From Amphimedon queenslandica (lineage: Eukaryota > Porifera > Demospongiae > Haplosclerida > Niphatidae), in NCBI RefSeq assembly GCF_000090795.2, contig NW_003546255.1, forward strand, positions 565,938 to 629,937: a stretch of DNA of 64,000 nucleotides. Direction: 5' to 3'. Of the stretch, positions 1-12,215 are shown in pieces. A program made the translations under genes and the position numbers. The notes under the pieces are model-generated. The model was not told the origin of the DNA, did not search any database, and saw only the letters and a program-made list of their open reading frames with translations. Each line of letters starts with the position of its first letter. The stretch's first letter is position 1.

Positions 1-227
1 TTTTGCAAGCTTAGCTAAGGTACAGTACAGACTAGTAAAACGAATATTATTACTAATACTCTAATTTCAATTGTAATGTTATTTTACTGTCTTATAACTG
101 TTGTATATATAATTCCTACAATACTTGTACATGAATGTGGCTTTGAATTTAAAGAACATGTACATGTAGATGAGCCTTGTTGTATCCTATTATTATTATT
201 ATTATTACTATATTTATTATCTATAAG

Positions 228-2651
228 GTCTGGAGTCATCCCTGGGTACTGATGCTTGATCAGGAGAGAAAGAGACTCAAAGATGGTACCGACAGTCTTG
301 ATGGATTCATTAATGATGACAATGAGGAGGATTATGATGATGACACTAGCTTGGAAGGTTTTATTGTGGAAAGTGGCGACTCTGACGGAGAATATAAAGT
401 AAAGAAGAAGACTCCATCTACATCTAGCAGCAGCAGAGAAACAAGCAAAGCTCCATCTAAAGGTAATTGTATCTGTATCATACTGTATGTGCTACATAGT
501 ACTGTTATACCCCCTGGTTTCTGAAAGAATCCCTGTACCCATAGCCCATGGTTTTTTCCAAAATATGGCTTCAAAATGACCCCCAATTTTTATTACATTT
601 TCTGATACATATTGATGTACTTGTGCTGTGTAGAAAGTTTGAGCCAATTCCGACTTCAATTTTTCAAGTTACGGCCATTTTAAGAAAACGTCAAAAATCT
701 GAAAAAGACCCAAGGCTATAGCCCATGGTTTTTTCCAAAATATGGCTTCAAAATGACCCCCAATTTTTATTACATTTTCTGATGCATATTGATGTACTTA
801 TGCTGTGTAGAAAGTTTGAGCTGATTCCGACTTTGTTTTTTCAAGTTATAGTCATTTTTTAAAAATTGGCCAATTTTTGAAAAATCCCTGTACTATAGCC
901 CATGGTTTTTCCCAAAAAAATGGCTCTGAAATGACCCCCCATTTTTATTACATTTTCTGATACATATTGATGCCCTTATGCTATGTAGAAAGTTTGAGCT
1001 GATTCCGACTTCAATTTTTCAAGTTATAAGCATTTATGTATTACAATTCTTACATGTACCTCTGCTTATCCTTCCTCTATACCTACAGATTGTCCTACTC
1101 CTCCAGTCGTCTCCAAAGAGTCGACCCCTTCCTCTTGGTTTGAAGACCTCCTGTCCGATGAGGCAGAGGATGACATTGATTCCAGTGGTAAAGTCTTGTT
1201 TCTTCTTGAGCTGCTAGAAGAAACAAAGAAGGTCCATGAGAAAGTCCTGGTATTTTCTCAGAGTCTCCTGTTGCTTGATCAAATTGAGTACCTCCTGCAA
1301 AAGAGAGATTTCTTTGAAGGTATCGACTATTTTCGTCTTGATGGCTCGACAAAGGCAAGCCACAGGACGGAGCTAATGAAAAAATTTAATCGGAAGAACA
1401 ACGAAACGTAAGTATATCATATTTAAAATTTGTATACTGAATACATGTATACAGTATTCTTCTAGACACATTAAATGTTAATTTTTCTATCTTTCCTTTC
1501 TAGCATACGTTTATTCCTAATATCCACTAAAGCAGGTTCTCTAGGTGTTAATCTCATCGGTGCTAATAGAGTTGTTGTGTTTGACGCTTGTTGGAACCCG
1601 ACCCATGACCTCCAGTCTGTTTTTAGGACCTATCGCTTTGGACAGACCAAACCTGTATTTGTATATAGACTTTTAGCACAAGTCAGTTTAGCTTTTTGAA
1701 TCTTGCACTAACTTTTTTAAAGGTTAAATCACCTTCACTTGAATGCAGATTATCCATGTAGTTAAGGACAATTAACTTTTAATTTATAGTGTTATGCCCT
1801 TTTTTCTGTCTTCTATCCAGGGTACCATGGAAGAGAAGATTTATGACAGGCAAGTCACAAAGACATCACTCTCTCTCCGTGTCATAGACGAGAAACAAGT
1901 TGGTCGACATTACACAAACAACCAGCTTCAGGAACTCTTCACTTTTACTCCAGCCCCACCACCGGAAGAAGATGGAGCTTATGACAGACCGACGAATGAT
2001 ATTGTCTTTTGTAAGATTCTTGACAAACTCCAGCCTAAAGTCGTGATAAAATACCACGAGCACGACTCTTTGCTTGAGCATATTTTTGACGAAGAACTTT
2101 CTGAGGAAGAAAGGAAGGCTGCTTGGGACAATTACAATGCTGCAAAAGAGCTTGAAAGTCGAGCTTACAATATTGGCATGCATGTTCAAGGTGATGGCAA
2201 CTTTGTAGCACCTTTGAACAACCTTAGTGGTCAGAATCCAGCTATACCAATTACTGATCTTGCAAAGGTTGCTTTCCAAAGGGTCACCCAAGGCCTGACA
2301 ATATCTGCTCATATAATGAATGCTATTAACCTCAGAAACCTTCTAGCCCCTAGAGTCCAGAATCCAAATGACTTTGCTACGATACAGCGCTACGTCATGA
2401 CTTGCGATAAAATCCAAACTCATTTGCAGAGCTTGCAATCTCTCATACCCGAAATAAGGGACAACCTCAGTAACAATGCTCTACGGTCTCAGCTTCCTTT
2501 GGAGCAGTGTAGCTTACTAGAGAGTCAAAGGAGGACTTTCCTTGCAAAACTAAAGGACATTGATGAAGCAGTCCGAGTCCCTACCCCAGATCATAACCAC
2601 CTTCGTCGTTTATTACCAATGTTTGCTGGTCAGCTTCATAGCAGGCAATAA
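228..2651 (+). CDS. ATRX: ATRX-type SNF2 chromatin-remodelling ATPase, 3' part
   Basis: Exons 228-462, 1089-1407, 1504-1681 and 1821-2651 join in phase to give the last ~520 residues; the N-terminal ATPase lobe and any ADD domain lie upstream of the window. ATRX is a nuclear DNA translocase that works with DAXX to place histone H3.3 in heterochromatin. Seen here: the post-lobe-1 segment [13 protein letters not shown], an acidic linker, then the helicase C-terminal lobe ([16 protein letters not shown], motif [17 protein letters not shown], motif [13 protein letters not shown]), then [14 protein letters not shown]. Downstream, [10 protein letters not shown] followed by [10 protein letters not shown] is the ATRX-specific C-terminal extension, which separates it from RAD54 and ARIP4. 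The protein ends soon after a helical region, shorter than the vertebrate Q-rich tail. Intron 1 holds a ~180-bp repeat array. Confidence 0.92.
525..1035 (+). repeat. ~180-bp tandem repeat array R1 (3 units), in ATRX intron 1
   Basis: Three head-to-tail copies of a ~180-bp unit. Landmarks in each unit: CCCTGTAC, then (T)AGCCCATGGTTTTT, ATGACCCCCAATTTTTAT, TACATTTTCTGA, CATATTGATG, TAGAAAGTTTGAG and TTCCGACTT, ending near GGCCATTTTAAG. The CATATTGATG landmark recurs at about 606, 786 and 965, a spacing of 179-180. The same family appears in seven other arrays in this window. Confidence 0.9.
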
Positions 2652-3406
2652 GGTAGTGCTTTTTCTTTTGCCTGAGAAATCACTTCATTCATTTCTCTAT
2701 TGATGTGTTTTACAAGTTTTTAAGATAAATACTATTCTCTCTGGTCCCTCTATGATTTTCCCTTTCACCTACTGCTGATGGTTGTCATTATTTATCACTA
2801 TTACATGATTCCATGCTGTTACTTGTTCTCTCATTGTATGATTGTATCATATCTAATATAAACAAAAGCTCATTTATTATTATTATCATTATAATATCAA
2901 TTGTCAAATCAGTATTACACTAATTTGTAATTTCATACTGGTAATGTTATGAACCAGGTATCAGTAACACTCAGTTCGCAATACTAACTTGCACTGCGAC
3001 TGGAAATACTTTGATGTTGCGGACAATTTTTTTCATATCTGATACAGTAATCACAGTTATTTTTATTGTCAATTTCTAAAAAGGAAAAGTCCCAACAAAG
3101 TAGCAAACAAACAAATTGACATGCTAAAAAAATTATAAAGTTGTGTATGAAGTCATTGAGTTAATGAAGGTTAAGGCCCAGCAGCACCACCACCTAATAA
3201 AAGGGAACAAAAGTATGCAGATATAATAGTATTGTATAGCAAAAAAAATTGTGACCTAACTGTTGCAAATTCATTCAAAAATTCATTTTGTGGCTATAAT
3301 TTTTCTAATCTTTCTACTTTCTGGACAATATAAAAATCAATTTCTGCAGATTAATTTTTTGTGAATTTCAAAAAAATGCAAAATTTCCTGTATGGAGATG
3401 CTCATA
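2652..3406. other. Convergent 3' intergenic region between ATRX and the death-domain gene
   Basis: AT-rich sequence between two converging stop codons. No open frame with coding character. It presumably holds both 3' UTRs. Confidence 0.6.
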
Positions 3407-6400
3407 TCAACAACAACTGATATTGCATTGGTTTTGCATACCAGATGATCCACTTTTATCCAGATCCTTCTTTGCCTTTCTCAGTGCAGCAAGCACATCA
3501 GGGTTCTCTTCCACAGTCTTGAGGAACATTGCAGCTTTCTCATTGCTGCTAGAGGAGTCGGTCTGTATCCTTTTGATGGCTGGTATGTCTATCCTTTGCT
3601 CTGTCATCATGAATCTGAAGAGCTGGAGTGACTCAAGCATTGTCATCTGCTCCTTGTCTGGATCTGACTGGGTCTCTTGATCTTTCTCTGCAAAGAGAAA
3701 ACAGCATGAAGTCAATACATTTCAGCATTTAGAGTCAATGCAGTGACTACATTATATAGCACTAAGGCTTTTAATGTGAATCCAGTATTATAGTCTGTGA
3801 TCATTATTATTTCTGTTACTTACTGAGTGAAGCTGAAGGAGGCTTTTCTTGCATTTGAGTCTCAAGCTCTGCCAGTTTTGTTCTTAAAACTTCAACTTCT
3901 TTCTCTGCCTTTTCCAATTCCTCCTCCACTCCTATAAACAGAGACACAGAAAAGTAAAGAAACAGAAAATTAAAGAAATAAGCGGGAGAATAAGCAGTTT
4001 AAGCACCTGGGTTTTCTTGCAGTTGTTTCTTCAAGTCCTCTATCTCGTGATCCATTGCTTTTATCATCTTCTCTTTATTGTCAATCCTTTCTTGGAGCTC
4101 ATCATCTACAGTATAGCAACAAAAAGTAATCCTGAAATATTAGCTTTTCTTTATTACCTGGTACTGACATTAACTCAATGTATTCTGAATAAAGAAAGAA
4201 AAGAAGTGAAGTATTAGTACATCACATGTTTCATTTCATACCTTCATTCTCTTCTATTGATTTCTTCAGCTCCTCCATTTCTTCCTCTTGCTTCTTAATC
4301 AACTCATCTATGAATGGCATCATTAATACTTAGCACTGTTGCTATGCTACTTATAAGTCTATTACCTTTTTCCTTGATGGCTACTTTGAGTTTCTTGACC
4401 TCCTTTTGAACGGTTCTCTTCCTTTCATACAACTCTCTCAATTCCTATAAAAAGATCAATAATAATAATAATAATACTGTATGTGAGCGTTGAAAAAATT
4501 TGTGAATTTTACTTGACCAAAATTACATACGCATGCACAGTATAAAGGTACCTTATCATCAGGGACTCTATCAAAAATCGGATAATGACCGACCAGCAGT
4601 TGAGCAAGACCCAAATCTTTCACATCATCAACATTCCTCTGAGAAGTGACTAGCATAGAGTCCGTAAGGTAGCGAGGAAACTGAAGCAGAATCACAATCG
4701 TCTCTTCTTCCTCGTCCCAATATATTTGACGGATTGTTATTCGGGTGTATAAAGACCCAAAGATAGTCTTTTTTAATTCTCGGACGTGGTCTAGCGTCTT
4801 TTCATGATAGTTCTCCCACTCCATGGCTATTTTGATTGTTTCGCATTTAAGAACAACCAGTGGCAAGAACTTTATCCCAAGGACCAAATCGAGTGTCGTT
4901 TGAGAACAGAAGCGATCAATTTCGGTTTCATACTCGTCCACTAACGGCTTGCCATTTTCCATCTCAAACCGATCAACAAGCGACCGGTAGCCCTCGACAT
5001 GTATGACCGTGGTACGCAGGTTGACGAGTTTCGTTGCTTCTTCAAAGGTTTGGGTGGGAGGTAGGTGTGGTCTAAGCTCAGGTAGCCCCCTATCGAGGTA
5101 GTGACGGAAATCAGCAAAGTTACCGATCTTGTTCACTATTATCGGGAACAACTTGTCAAGCAAAGTGGACAGTTTGGTTTTCATGTCCTCATAAGTGAGT
5201 GGAGGAGGAGCTAAAAGCAATGAATATTTAATAAAATATTATCAATGAATATTAATGAGGTTTTAATGAATATTTAATGAGGATACTATTAATGATATAT
5301 TTATTATCTTACCTGGTTCCAGTGGTTGTTCATTTGCCGGGGGTGTTTCTTCAGTTGGTGTTGTAGGAGGTGTATTGTGTGTTGATGAAGAGGAGGAGAG
5401 AGGACGAGGGGGAGAAGACGAAGGAGAAATTGGAAGAGGAGGCTGGGGAGGAATAGCTGCTGCTTCATCAGGAACAGGCTCGGTCTCAGGTGCAGTATCA
5501 GTCTCAGGCCTGGTGGTATCAGTCTCAGGTGCAGTATCAGTCTCAGGCCTGGTGGTATCAGTATCAGGCGCAGTATCAGTCTCAGGTCTGGTATCAGTCT
5601 CAGGGCTGATATCAGTCTCAGTTTCAGCCTCTGGTTCTGGTTCTGGTATAAAATAACCTAAAAAGAGTCTCCTTAATATACTTGCAAACACACACACCCA
5701 CTAACACATTGTCCCTTACCATAGTCCCTGAGCAGTTCCAGTGCAAAGTCTTGTGATTCTCTAGGAGTCTTTGAGATCAGCAGGATATTAGCAAATGCAA
5801 TGAGCTTCTCTTTATCATCAGCAATTTTATCGGAGAGGGCCTTCAAAGGCTCATCGATGAGATGAAACCCTTTCTTCTCTACTTGCGCTATCTCTTTCTT
5901 TGTTATGAGTCCTTCAGTGTAGAGCATGTAGAGGGTGTCCTCCGAGATTTGTAGCTGACTCTCGACATATTTTTGAAAATAATGCATTCCTGGATCAAGG
6001 ACTGTTTAATAAGAGAGAGAAATATAGCAGAAAGTGAATATAAAAATACAACAATAATTCTTATTTATTAAAGGTGTGAACAAGGCTGATTAGCACCTCT
6101 CTGCAAGCTGAGCCCCACCCGAAAAGACCGTAAAAACACTTTGTTCTAAAAGGGCCAGCGCTTACTTTTCAGAACCTTTTCCGATACATCTTCCAGTCCA
6201 ATTCTACAGAGTGCTTCACCCAAAGCTTCAAAAGTTGGCTGACCGACTCTGCTAACGTTATCAACACGTGCAAGCCACTTGCTGAGACAAGCTCGGAGGC
6301 AGAGATGAGGGTTGCCCCTGTTGTCCGACTCTATAGTCTCCAGCGTTTGTAAGAGCAGCCCAACCGTAAGGCCAAGATCAAACCATTTCTTAGGAGGGAA

Positions 6401-6513
6401 GTTTGAACGCTGGAGTCCGTCTATCACCTCCAATAGCTCGTTCATTTCTGTGAAAAGGAAGGAGCATTACTTGTGCATGGGTATTTTTTTATTTTCTTAC
6501 CAAGCAAGTCCAT
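3407..6513 (-). CDS. Death domain / CARD-like / coiled-coil protein (737 aa)
   Basis: Ten exons read leftwards: 6513-6501, 6447-6166, 6001-5720, 5657-5313, 5210-4552, 4444-4366, 4307-4242, 4105-4007, 3931-3824, 3687-3407; sum 2214 nt, all phases agree. The start is a 13-nt coding micro-exon (MDLL) followed by a good donor. Residues ~10-95 form a death domain (WFDLGLTVGLLLQTLE, CLSKWLARVD, ALCRIGLEDVSEKVL). Residues ~100-190 look like a second death-fold, CARD-like helical domain (LYTEGLITKKEIAQVEKKG). Then an acidic Thr/Asp repeat linker, a ~220-residue domain I do not recognise (it resembles a domain recurring in sponge death-fold proteins, from memory), and four small exons of Lys/Glu coiled coil, each of whose introns sits in the same phase. 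Role inferred: adaptor in apoptotic or innate-immune assemblies. Exon 4 could also start at 5645 through an alternative in-frame acceptor. Confidence 0.8.
5490..5645 (-). repeat. In-frame Thr/Asp/Glu-Pro coding repeat
   Basis: Within exon 4 of the death-domain gene, a repeating PETDT/APETDTTR pattern (units of 15-36 nt, DNA motif around CTCAGGT(C/G)CAGTATCAGT on the + strand) encodes an acidic linker. The antisense frame is open and Ser/Gly/Val-rich, but that is a by-product. Confidence 0.8.
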
Positions 6514-6952
6514 TTTTCGTATCTTTCTTTCACGAAATACCAACGCCATCTTGTTGTTGGAAAATCCCTTCCTTAGCTTTTTTGCAAATGTCTCCACCCA
6601 GCCCCACCCTTAAAATTTGAGCCCCACCCTTTTCAACTAAAAATGAGAAATCAGTTTTTTACTTATTCAAAAATTCTTATATAGGAAGTATTAAAACCGT
6701 TAGCAATAATTAGAAATAAAATTAATTAATAATAATAATAAAGGATTAATTTTTGTAGTTCACACACAAGGACACAATTATTATAGATCTATATATATAA
6801 TATATATATATATACAATAGTAATAATAATAATAATAAAACAATTTATTAATTATATTATGATACACAAAAAAGAGCGGATGTACGTTTCTGTATTAACA
6901 GTAATAAACTACGAGTGGGAGTGGTCAATTGGAATCAAATAAACAGAGAGAG

Positions 6953-9900
6953 CTACACATAACAATCATCATCGTCTTGAATGTCGTCAAAAGAGCTCCA
7001 ACGCTCTTTCGTCTCTTGTAAAGTATCTTCAAAACTATCCTGGACCTCGAGCTCTCTCTCGTCTCTCTTTTGACTGATGACATTACTTCCTCTTCTTATC
7101 CCTCCCGGAGAACTAGCCGTAGAAACCGTCCCATCCCCTAACTTTGAACCGACGAAAAACGAGTTTGTGGAGCCAGAGGATAGATTATACTGAAGCTGCT
7201 TTAGAGGGAGTATTGAGAGATCGTTTGCTGAAATGGCTGGGGCAGGATAAGATGGAGGAGGAGGGAGAGGAGAAGTAGGAGATGAGGACATTGGAGGAGG
7301 CATCGTAAACACTTCTGAGTTAACAGGGGTCAGTTCCTATGGTAATGAAAAGTCACGTGACAATCGGTTGTAAAATAATTGATAATTTTATACGATAAAA
7401 AATGAATATAAAGTAGTGTATTTTTAGGTAATCTTACTGGATTATTGTCGTTGGTAATTATCTCAACAACTATGGATGGGAACACTCCTTTCTTTCCTTC
7501 GTAAGACCCCTCCCACCAGCCGTCATCAATCCCATTATCGTCTGTCCTTAGTAACCTTATAATGGCACCTTCTGGGAAGGAAAGCTCCTCGTCTTCTTGT
7601 GCCGTGTATTCAAACAGTGCTCTTAGCATCGTTACTAAAAGAAAAGGATGTACATGTACATGTACATTGTACATTATACATAATGTGCATTTACTACTGA
7701 AATGTTAGCAAAAAAACATGTACATGTACATGTTATCAGAAAATGGGTACAAGCTAGTACATGTACATGTATTTTAAATACAATGTACATTTAAATTTAA
7801 TGTATATGTACATGTACATATGTACATTACATTAACTGCTATTATAATCTTAAACTTTATTAAATTCATTATTTACCTTCTTCACTGACGACGAGTTTAA
7901 ATGTCACATCATTAGAAGCTCCGCCTACTTTTGGAGGCGTAGTCGGTGCAGTGATTGCTTGTACGTAGCTCTGAGGGAAGTACCCTTCTTGAGAGTTTTT
8001 GTTTCGGCCCTTGCACCATCCGTCGCCATCGTCCCATTCAATGACATCAAGTTCTTCATCAGTTTGAATGTCTAACTCGTCCGACCTTTGTGACTATATT
8101 GTAATAGTGAGAAAAAATATATTTGATGGCCGTAACTTGAAAAATTGAAGTTGGAATCGACTCAAACTTTCTACACAGCATAAGTACATCAATATGTATC
8201 AAAAAATGTAATAAAAATTGGGGGTCATTTCAGAGCCATTTTTCGAAAAAAAACCATGGGCTATACTATAGTACAGGGATTTTTTCAGATTTTGGCCCGT
8301 TTTTTCAAATGTCCATAGCTCAAAAAATTGAAGTCAGAATCGACTCAAACTTTCTACACAGCACAAGGACATCAATATGCATCAAAAAATGTAATAAAAA
8401 TTGGGGGTCATTTCAGAGCCATTTTTCGAAAAAAAACCATGGACTATAGTACAGGGATTTTTTCAGATTTTGGCTCGTTTTTTCAAATGGCCATAACTCG
8501 AAAAATCAAAGTTGGAATTGGCTCAAACTTTCTACAGAGCATAAGTACATCAATATGTATCAAAAAATGTAATAAAAATTGGGGGTCATTTCGGAGCCAT
8601 TTTTCGAAAAAAACCATGGGCTATAGTACAGGGATTTTTTCAGATTTTGGCCCGTTTTTTCAAATGGTCATAACTCAAAAAATTGAAGTCGGAATCGACT
8701 CAAACTTTCTACACAGCATAAGTACATCAATATGTATCAGAAAATGTAATAAAAATTGGGGGTGATTTCGGAGCCATTTTTCGGGAAAAACCATGGGCTA
8801 TAGCCTTGGGTATTTTTCAGATTTTTGACGTTTTCTTAAAATGGCCGTAACTTGAAAAATTGAAGTCGGAATCGACTCAAACTTTCTACACAGCACAAGG
8901 ATATCAATATGCATCAAAAAATGTAATAAAAATTTGGGGTCATTTTGGAGCCATTTTTTGGAAAAAAACATGGGCTATAGTACAGAGTACATGTACATAT
9001 GTACATTCCTTTACCTCATACGAGTACAACACTTTACACATTGTCGGCGTCTGCTCGCTTTGATACGAATTGAGACTCAGCACATCAGACTTCATGGAGA
9101 CAGTATCACTGTCACCACCTCTCAATGACGACTGACTAGCGCTTAGAGTCTGTTTACGCAAGGCTTAATGGAAGAGACGGTAGATAAAAGTCAAAAAAAA
9201 GAAGAACATTTTGTTTCTCTTACTTGTGGTAAGGTCAACAAGATCGGGTTGCAGCTGTTGCTTGTCTAGCTTTCTCTGTTCCCCGGGCGTGTGTTCATAC
9301 TCGGTATGAGCTGCTTGTTGTAACCACTTGGATACATCAACTACATGACAATTGATACAAACATAATAACAGTATCACATTTGTATTAATTGTTAAGTAG
9401 TATATTTACACCAGTATCTCTGCTCCAACACCAGTACATGCATTTCTCCATAATATTACTAATCCTTCATCTCTTTTGCCTTCTGCCTCCATTTTCCTCC
9501 TTTTTTATAATTATAAATTTCTTAGTACTTACCTCCACAATCTTTGAGAAGGTCCAAACGTGCATTAGCCTTAGTAGTAGTCACCTCAATCTGTCTAATC
9601 TCTTCTTGAATATGGTGTAGACTTTGCTCGGCCTCTGAAACTGCATCGCTCGTACCAAACTCAGGATTCTAAGGGTTAAAAACACAGTGTAACCACGGAG
9701 ATGCTAACCACACCCACTCACGACATGATATGCTTTCGTGACGGTCTGCAGTCCTTTTATGGCTTTGCTCTTCTCCGCTATCTTTTGATGAAGTTTCGTC
9801 AACTGTTGTGCGCACTTTCTTGCTTCCTACAAAAAAGGGCGTGTCCACTTGACCCCGCCCACTAATCAAATGATTACATACCTTGTTAAGGTATAGCTCT

Positions 9901-12184
9901 GCCTCGTGGTCTTTACTAAGGCTTGTCACTTTATCGTTACTTGATGCCTCAAATGTGTAAGAAATCTTGTCTCGTAGTATCGGGTTTTCAACCATAAAAC
10001 ACTCTAGAACATATTCTCTATTTAACTAAGAAAAACAAATTGATAATAATAAAAATTAATTATTAATTGAGCCACGCCCATTGCCCTTCCCTCTTTCTTA
10101 CGAGTGCTACTTGTTCCCTGAGGTCTTCAAACTCTGCCCTAATGGCGTTGCAGCTGTCCATTTCAATTTGAGCGAAAAGTGTGTACGAGTTTCTCATTAT
10201 ATCATACAACTCGCCATCAACAATCTTGAAAAAGTGTAAAAAAATTGTCTTCAAATTTTAAATATATCTTTCCTGTACAATACCTTAAGCATTTCTGTGA
10301 GGTCGGTTTCGAAGTGCTTGTCAAGGTGAGTGTTAGTTTCTGCTACCGTCAATAAATACTCATTCCGTTGTACCACTAACTGTTTCTGTGCCTGCTTCAA
10401 CTTATCAGTGTTCTGAAAAAAGAGAAGGAAAGAAATGAAACAGTGCAAAATAAAGAGGATTATAATGGAGTTTGGTTGTTTTTGTTCTGTGTCTTTACTT
10501 TTTTGTGCGTTTTCTCAAGAGTTGACTTTGATTCAAACATTTTTAAGTTGCAGCTGCGTAGCCTTTATTAGAAAAAAATTGTAATACATGTACATGTACA
10601 TGTAGTGTTCTCTCTCTCTCTCTCTTTCCCACCTGTCATCCACATCACGATATTTCTGTCTCGAATCTTCGCACATTTTCCATTTCTCATGATACAGCTT
10701 CTTGGCCTACATGTACATGAACAACACAAAATTTAAAATCAACAAACAATACTTTAAATTTTAAAAACAAAATCCGCCCTCCCTCAAATCAAATTCTTGC
10801 TCACGTTGGTCAGCTCCTTAACGCTCTCCAAAACTTCGCTGATCATTAATTGGAATATTTCTGCTTGTCTCTTGAAATTATGTTCTTTAACCCTCTTGAG
10901 CTTCTTAAGTTCTTCGCTGAGGCTCCCACAAAGCAGGTCGCCCACGTTACCTTTTCTCTTTCCCATTTCGTCAGTTTTATCAAGCAAGGACTTCCACATT
11001 TCTAATATACCTCTAAAGGATGATAACAAGATACTATAAATAGAAACACTGCTTCTATTAATAGTAACAGCATCTAATTATTAATTAATAATGAAGTTAG
11101 TCCTATTTATAGAAGCATTGCTTTTATAATAGTGACAACATTCTATTAATAGTAACGGTAGTAGTAGTAAACAAGGTGCTACTATTAGTAACATTACATA
11201 CTACACATACCTGTTTTCTAGTCGATCAAAGTTAGGTACGGTTGGTGGGTTTTTGAAATCACGCTTTGAAGAAAACTGAGACACAAGCTTCTGTATAGCC
11301 TAACAAGCGTAACATAATTATTGCACATGTAGATGTACATAGCAATAGGATTGAGTATTAATATTATATTATTGTACATTTAAAGTAATAGTGTTGGGTA
11401 TTAATATTGTATCATTGTTACCCACTTGAGAATAGTCCTTTTCAATTTGAGACCTCTGTTTTAGGAAACTCCTAACAAACAAGACGATTAGCATCTCCCA
11501 TAATATCAATATCACACAACACAATGGGCCAGTGCAACACCATTGGAATATAACATACAGCAATGCACTATTACACATAATCATTTGACATGTGACATAC
11601 ATGTGACATGCATGTGACATGCATGTATCATGCATGTGATATGCATGTATTATGCACATGTACATGAAAGTACAGAGTACATGTCTCGTGAATCACGTCT
11701 GGTATGTACATGTACATGTACTTGTAAACACAAATGTACAATGTACATATCAATACTTAAGCTTGTACATATCAATACTGGTACTGTACATATCAATACT
11801 TGTGCTTGTACATTCTGCAAGTTTGTGTGTACATGTACATACCAACCTAACATCATCAATCAGTTCTAGTTCCATCGTGTGCTTCCATTGTATCTTATTC
11901 AGCTGCTCATTGAGTGCACTTCTAACTGATGTGCCTAATCTCTCCTTTAGAAGAGAGAGGGGGGAGAGAGGGAGAGAGGGAGAGAGAGAGGAGGGAGAGA
12001 GAGGAGGGAGAGAGAGAGAGGGAGAGAGAGAGGGGGGTGAGAGAGAGAGTGAGAGAGAGGGGGGTGAGAGAGAGAGGAGAGAGAGAGGGGGGAGGGAGAG
12101 GGGGGAGAGAGAGAGGGGGGGAGACAACAGTAATGTCAAAATTATGTACATATACTACTACAGAGCAAACAAAATTATAGTAAA

Positions 12185-12215
<31 letters not shown>

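Noticed and set aside
1866-2312. 148-codon frame on the minus strand
   Set aside because: Antisense to the conserved ATRX C-terminal exon.
5375-5656. Ser/Val/Gly-rich frame on the + strand
   Set aside because: Antisense of the acidic Thr/Asp coding repeat in the death-domain gene.
8328-9063. Open frames of 145 and 67 codons
   Set aside because: They run through the ~180-bp repeat array inside an FCHSD intron; the peptide simply repeats with the DNA unit.
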